Shown here in pieces: positions 34,467 through 38,004 of a stretch of 38,004 nucleotides of DNA. The position numbers and the translations under genes are program-made. A model generated the notes under the pieces. That model was not told the origin of the DNA and ran no database searches. It saw nothing but the letters and a program-made list of their open reading frames with translations. Within the stretch, counting starts at the first letter, position 1, and every line of letters starts with the position of its first letter. Source of the DNA: Actinomycetota bacterium (GTDB lineage: Bacteria > Actinomycetota > Actinomycetes > Nanopelagicales > Nanopelagicaceae); the NCBI GenBank assembly GCA_009927575.1, contig RFMS01000181.1, forward strand, positions 1-38,004. Direction: 5' to 3'.

Positions 34467-35794
34467 CATTTGATCCATACGCATCAACGCGTGAAACAAC
34501 AGAAGGAACTGTGTATTCAGTTACCGGTGGCGATTGGGATTCGATGGTCACCGAATTGGTAAAACAAAAGAAGAGCGCGTTGTCGTCAATATGGGTCCAC
34601 AACATCCTTCAACACACGGTGTTCTTCGATTAATTCTCGAACTTGAGGGCGAACTGTTACCGAAGCGCGAGCAGGTATTGGCTTCCTTCATACAGGCATT
34701 GAAAAGAACTGCGAATATCGCACCTGGACGCAAGGCGTCACCTTTGTAACCCGCATGGATTACCTCTCGCCAATTTTCAACGAAACGGCGTATTGCCTCG
34801 CGGTAGAGAAGTTGTTGGGAATTACAAACGAAATTCCAGAGCGTGCGTCAGTAATTCGCGTCATGATGATGGAACTCAATCGCATTTCATCCCACATGGT
34901 TGCTTTGGGAACTGGTGCGTTGGAACTAGGCGCACTTACTCCAGTCTTCTTTGCTTCCGAGATCGTGAACGAGTTCTCGATATCTTTGAATCGGCATCTG
35001 GACTTCGCATGAACATGGCGTATATCCGCCCAGGTGGCGTACAACAAGATTTACCAGCAGGTTCAGTAGAACGAATCCGTAACGATGTTAAAGAGATGCG
35101 AAAGTCTTTCAAAGATAATGCAACTCTTTTAGTCGGAAACAGCATCTGGATGAAGCGAATGAAAGATGTTGGCTATTTAGATCTCGCAGGTTGCACAACG
35201 CTTGGCGTTACTGGACCAATTCTTCGTGCAACTGGAATGCCATGGGATCTTCGTAAAACTCAACCATATTGCGGATACGAAAATTACAATTTCGATGTCA
35301 TCACAAATGACTCTGCTGATTCATATGGACGTTTCCTCGTTCGTGTTGAAGAGTTGGAACAATCGCTTCGAATCATTGAACAATGCTGCGACAAGTTAGA
35401 CGCGCTCGATGGCGCACCAGTCATGGTTGCCGATAAGAAAATTGCCTGGCCAGCGCAACTTGCACTCGGTGCAGATGGTCTTGGAAATTCACTCAACCAT
35501 ATCCGCGAAATTATGGGCACCTCAATGGAAGCGTTAATCCATCACTTTAAGCTTGTTACAGAAGGTTTCCGCGTTCCAGCAGGTCAGGCTTATGTCGCTG
35601 TTGAATCACCACGCGGTGAACTCGGCGCTCATGTTGTTTCAGATGGCGGAACACATCCTTATCGTGTGCACTTCCGTGATCCATCCTTTAACAATCTCCA
35701 ATCAACAGCTGCAATGTGTGAAGGCGGACAAGTTGCCGACGTTATTGCGTCAGTTGCATCAATTGATCCAGTGATGGGTGGTGTTGATCGCTAA
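34463..35794 (+). CDS. nuoD: NADH-quinone oxidoreductase subunit D, three frameshifts
   Basis: NuoD forms the quinone site with NuoB. Starting at ATG 34463 ([19 protein letters not shown]), the frame changes three times. The first is at about 34561-34564 (an A run), before [20 protein letters not shown]. The second is at about 34652 (GGCGAAACT read as GGCGAACT), before [19 protein letters not shown]. The third is at about 34955 (GCTTTCC read as GCTTCC), before [18 protein letters not shown]. Three added bases give 444 residues, very close to other actinobacterial NuoD proteins. The remaining part ([19 protein letters not shown] to DPVMGGVDR) is intact. An essential complex I subunit broken three times strongly suggests sequence errors. 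Confidence 0.93.
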
Positions 35795-36420
35795 TGCCAT
35801 TTACTCAGGAAGATAACTCATTGATGGATTCCATCATTGCTCGCTATCCACGTTCGCGTTCTGCAATCATGCCGCTTCTTCATCTTGCACAAGCACGCGA
35901 TGGTTATGTCACCAACGACTCCATCAACACAATTGCTGCGAAATTAAATCTTGAAGCCGCGGAAGTGACAGCGGTATCAACGTTCTACACGCAATATAAA
36001 TCAGCGCCGGTAGGCGAGTACCACGTTGGTGTCTGTATCAACACGCTCTGCGCAGTAATGGGTGGCGATGCAATTTATGAAGCAGTCGCCGAACACTTAG
36101 GAATTGGAAATAATCAAACGACTTCAGATGGAAAAGTTTCGCTAGAGCGAATTGAATGTAATGCGGCTTGTGATTATGCGCCGGTAGTTATGGCGAATTG
36201 GGAGTTCTACGACAACCAGACTCCACAATCTGCAAAAGATCTCGTCGATAGTATGAGAAGCGGAAATCCCATTCCGCCAACGCGAGGTCCAAAGAAACTT
36301 CCTACCTGGAAAGAAAATTCTGCAGTGCTCGCCGGCATTAATGATGGCCGAGCAGGCGAAGGTGTTAATGCTGGCCCAGCAACACTTTTGGGAATCAATG
36401 CCAAGAAAGAAGGTAAGTAA
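35794..36420 (+). CDS. nuoE: NADH-quinone oxidoreductase subunit E
   Basis: This 208-residue thioredoxin-fold subunit binds the N1a 2Fe-2S cluster through Cys81, Cys86 (CINTLCAVMGG), Cys122 and Cys126 (ECNAACDYAP). The spacing is C-X4-C and C-X3-C. The family signature FYTQYK is present near residue 64. It overlaps nuoD and nuoF by one base (TAATG) each. Confidence 0.96.
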   Translation: MPFTQEDNSLMDSIIARYPRSRSAIMPLLHLAQARDGYVTNDSINTIAAKLNLEAAEVTAVSTFYTQYKSAPVGEYHVGVCINTLCAVMGGDAIYEAVAEHLGIGNNQTTSDGKVSLERIECNAACDYAPVVMANWEFYDNQTPQSAKDLVDSMRSGNPIPPTRGPKKLPTWKENSAVLAGINDGRAGEGVNAGPATLLGINAKKEGK

Positions 36421-37727
36421 TGTCGAAAATTACGCCGGTTCTTTCAGCAGCATGGGATCAAGCTGATTCCTTCACTATTGAGGCTTATAAGCGCAACGGC
36501 GGATATCAAGCTCTAGCAAAAGCGCTCGATATGAAAGCCGATGACGTTATTAATATTGTTAAAGAGTCCGGGCTCCGTGGACGAGGTGGCGCTGGCTTCC
36601 CAACTGGAACGAAGTGGTCATTTATTCCGCAAGGCGATAACAAGGAACATTACTTTGTTGTTAACGCGGATGAATCAGAACCAGGCACATGCAAGGACAT
36701 GCCACTTCTGCTTGCAAACCCACATTCTTTGGTTGAAGGAATCATTATTGGTTCATATGCAATTCGTGCTAACCATGCGTTTATCTATCTTCGCGGTGAA
36801 GTAACACATGTGTATCGACGAGTGTTACAAGCAGTAGAAGATGCATACAAAGCTGGTTATCTCGGAAAAAATATTTTAGGAAAAGGTTTTGATTTGGAGT
36901 TAACGCTCCATGCCGGTGCAGGTGCATACATCTGCGGCGAAGAGACAGCGCTACTTGATTCGCTCGAAGGTTTCCGTGGACAACCACGACTTCGTCCACC
37001 GTTCCCTGCAATTGCCGGTCTTTATGCCCGACCAACTGTCGTCAATAACGTTGAGTCCGTTGCATCAGTGCCATCCATCATTGCAAATGGTGCGCAATGG
37101 TTTGCATCAATGGGAACTGAAAAATCAAAGGGCTACACGCTCTATTCACTCTCCGGACACGTGAACAAGCCTGGCCAAGTCGAAGCGCCATTGGGAATCA
37201 CTCTTCGTGAACTTCTTGAACTTGCTGGTGGAATTCGAAATGGCCACCGTTTGAAATTCTGGACACCTGGTGGATCTTCAACGCCAATGTTTACCGATGC
37301 GCACCTTGATATTCCGCTTGATTATGAAGGTGTTGGCGCTGCTGGATCGATGTTAGGAACGAAAGCGCTTCAGATTTTTGATGAAACAACATGCGTCGTA
37401 CGCGCAACGCTACGTTGGACTGAGTTCTATAAACATGAATCATGCGGAAAGTGCACACCGTGCCGAGAAGGAACATGGTGGTTGGTGCAGATTCTGAAAG
37501 ATCTTGAACACGGTAAAGGAACACCTGCGGATCTCGATAAGTTGCTTGATCTCTGCGAAAACATCGCTGGTCGATCATTCTGCGCACTCGCTGATGGTGC
37601 AGCTTCGCCGATTATTTCTTCAATCAAATATTTCCGCGATGAGTACATCCACCATTTAGAGAATAAAGGATGCCCATTTGATCCAGTGGCTTCCACGCTC
37701 TTTGCAACAGCAGGAGGTGTGAAGTGA
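36420..37727 (+). CDS. nuoF: NADH-quinone oxidoreductase subunit F
   Basis: This 435-residue subunit binds NADH, FMN and cluster N3. It shows [16 protein letters not shown] (FMN/NADH loop, about 51-66), [31 protein letters not shown], and the 4Fe-4S site [13 protein letters not shown] with the fourth cysteine in [11 protein letters not shown]. It accepts hydride from NADH. The stop overlaps the nuoG GTG (GTGA). Confidence 0.97.
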   Translation: MSKITPVLSAAWDQADSFTIEAYKRNGGYQALAKALDMKADDVINIVKESGLRGRGGAGFPTGTKWSFIPQGDNKEHYFVVNADESEPGTCKDMPLLLANPHSLVEGIIIGSYAIRANHAFIYLRGEVTHVYRRVLQAVEDAYKAGYLGKNILGKGFDLELTLHAGAGAYICGEETALLDSLEGFRGQPRLRPPFPAIAGLYARPTVVNNVESVASVPSIIANGAQWFASMGTEKSKGYTLYSLSGHVNKPGQVEAPLGITLRELLELAGGIRNGHRLKFWTPGGSSTPMFTDAHLDIPLDYEGVGAAGSMLGTKALQIFDETTCVVRATLRWTEFYKHESCGKCTPCREGTWWLVQILKDLEHGKGTPADLDKLLDLCENIAGRSFCALADGAASPIISSIKYFRDEYIHHLENKGCPFDPVASTLFATAGGVK

Positions 37728-38004
37728 CAACCGAAACTGATGTAGCCGTTGAAATGATCACGGTAACAATCGATGGTTTTGATGTATCAGTTCCTAAAGG
37801 AACGCTTGTTATTCGCGCTGCGGAGAAACTTGGTATTCAAATTCCGCGTTTCTGTGATCACCCATTACTCGATCCAGTCGGTGCATGTCGTCAGTGTCTT
37901 GTTGATATTGAAATTAACGGACGTAAATTTCCTAAGCCGCAAGCTTCCTGCACCATCCCAGTTGAACCAGGAATGATTGTTAATACACAACTCACTTCTG
38001 CTGT
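37724..38004 (+). CDS. nuoG: NADH-quinone oxidoreductase subunit G (5' part)
   Basis: This subunit is truncated by the window end. GTG 37724 lies 6 bases after AGGAGG and overlaps the nuoF stop. The visible 93 residues are the N-terminal 2Fe-2S ferredoxin domain, with Cys44 (RFCDHP), Cys55 and Cys58 (GACRQCLVD) and Cys76 (ASCTIP). The 4Fe-4S and molybdopterin-like domains lie outside the window. Confidence 0.94.
   Translation, partial: MTTETDVAVEMITVTIDGFDVSVPKGTLVIRAAEKLGIQIPRFCDHPLLDPVGACRQCLVDIEINGRKFPKPQASCTIPVEPGMIVNTQLTSA

Noticed and set aside
34793-34960. nuoD start at 34793 in the third frame
   Set aside because: The first about 50 residues in that frame are meaningless, and conserved NuoD sequence lies in the other two frames there. 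The true start is 34463.
34463-35012. Programmed ribosomal frameshifting in nuoD, menD or others
   Set aside because: There are three separate shifts per gene, no consistent slippery heptamer or stimulator, and the same genes are unshifted in other bacteria. Single-base errors explain all sites.
1-38004. CRISPR arrays, tRNA or rRNA genes, insertion sequences, prophage
   Set aside because: No spaced direct repeats, cloverleaf-like segments, transposase or phage motifs were seen on reading both strands. A covariance-model search was not possible here.

Overview
The window is a gene-dense stretch of an actinobacterial chromosome. Almost every base is coding, many genes overlap by 1 to 15 bases, and no intergenic gap reaches 100 bases. 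Its base composition is A+T-rich for an actinobacterium. Gene content and order recall the Mycobacterium tuberculosis region from Rv0495c/proC/bS22 through serB1, glutaredoxin, the ccs genes, menA, menE, menB, menC, menD and menG, but compressed and joined to clpC, mutY, radA, the XPB helicase pair and nuo. This comparison is from memory, not a search. The low GC and streamlining suggest a small-genome freshwater lineage of the acI/Nanopelagicales type. That placement is inference.

Region 1 (1-7435) holds the 3' end of clpC and then a probable amino-sugar locus. It contains murQ (MurNAc-6-phosphate etherase), an RpiR/MurR-type regulator, a sugar-binding lipo- or exported protein, two ABC permeases and a BadF/NAGK-type sugar kinase. 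Together they read as import of N-acetylmuramic acid or a related amino sugar by an ABC transporter, phosphorylation by the kinase, and conversion to GlcNAc-6-phosphate by MurQ. There is no ATPase gene here, so a shared one elsewhere is expected. Region 2 (7424-10462, minus strand) has mutY, radA and a conserved cysteine-rich protein. Region 3 (10501-14976) has proC, an unrecognised exported protein, the 32-residue ribosomal protein bS22 and a secreted metalloprotease. Region 4 (15062-21007) has a glutaredoxin-like protein, an XPB-type helicase, an M20 peptidase, the helicase's usual partner and a SerB1-like phosphatase.

Region 5 (21067-25319) is a cytochrome c maturation (System II) operon: histidine phosphatase, TlpA/ResA-like thioredoxin, CcdA, ResB and CcsB. 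Region 6 (25331-32874) is a nearly complete menaquinone pathway: menA, menE, menB, menC, menD, menF and menG. Region 7 (32911-38004) is the start of the NADH dehydrogenase I operon, nuoA to nuoG. Regions 5 to 7 together make quinone, complex I and c-type cytochromes for aerobic respiration.

Two window-wide patterns stand out. First, seven genes (second ABC permease, sugar kinase, exported protein, XPB helicase, menB, menD, nuoD) are broken by a total of twelve apparent single-base losses, mostly in runs of two to five identical bases. Restoring them gives full-length, family-typical proteins, which points to consensus errors in the assembly rather than decay. Second, most first genes of transcription units have a TAnnnT box 6 to 8 bases before the start codon and no Shine-Dalgarno sequence, which is the signature of leaderless transcripts. 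Genes inside operons usually do have Shine-Dalgarno sequences. The menB/menE divergent pair appears to share one symmetric -10 box. No tRNA, rRNA, CRISPR array, insertion sequence or prophage gene was seen.
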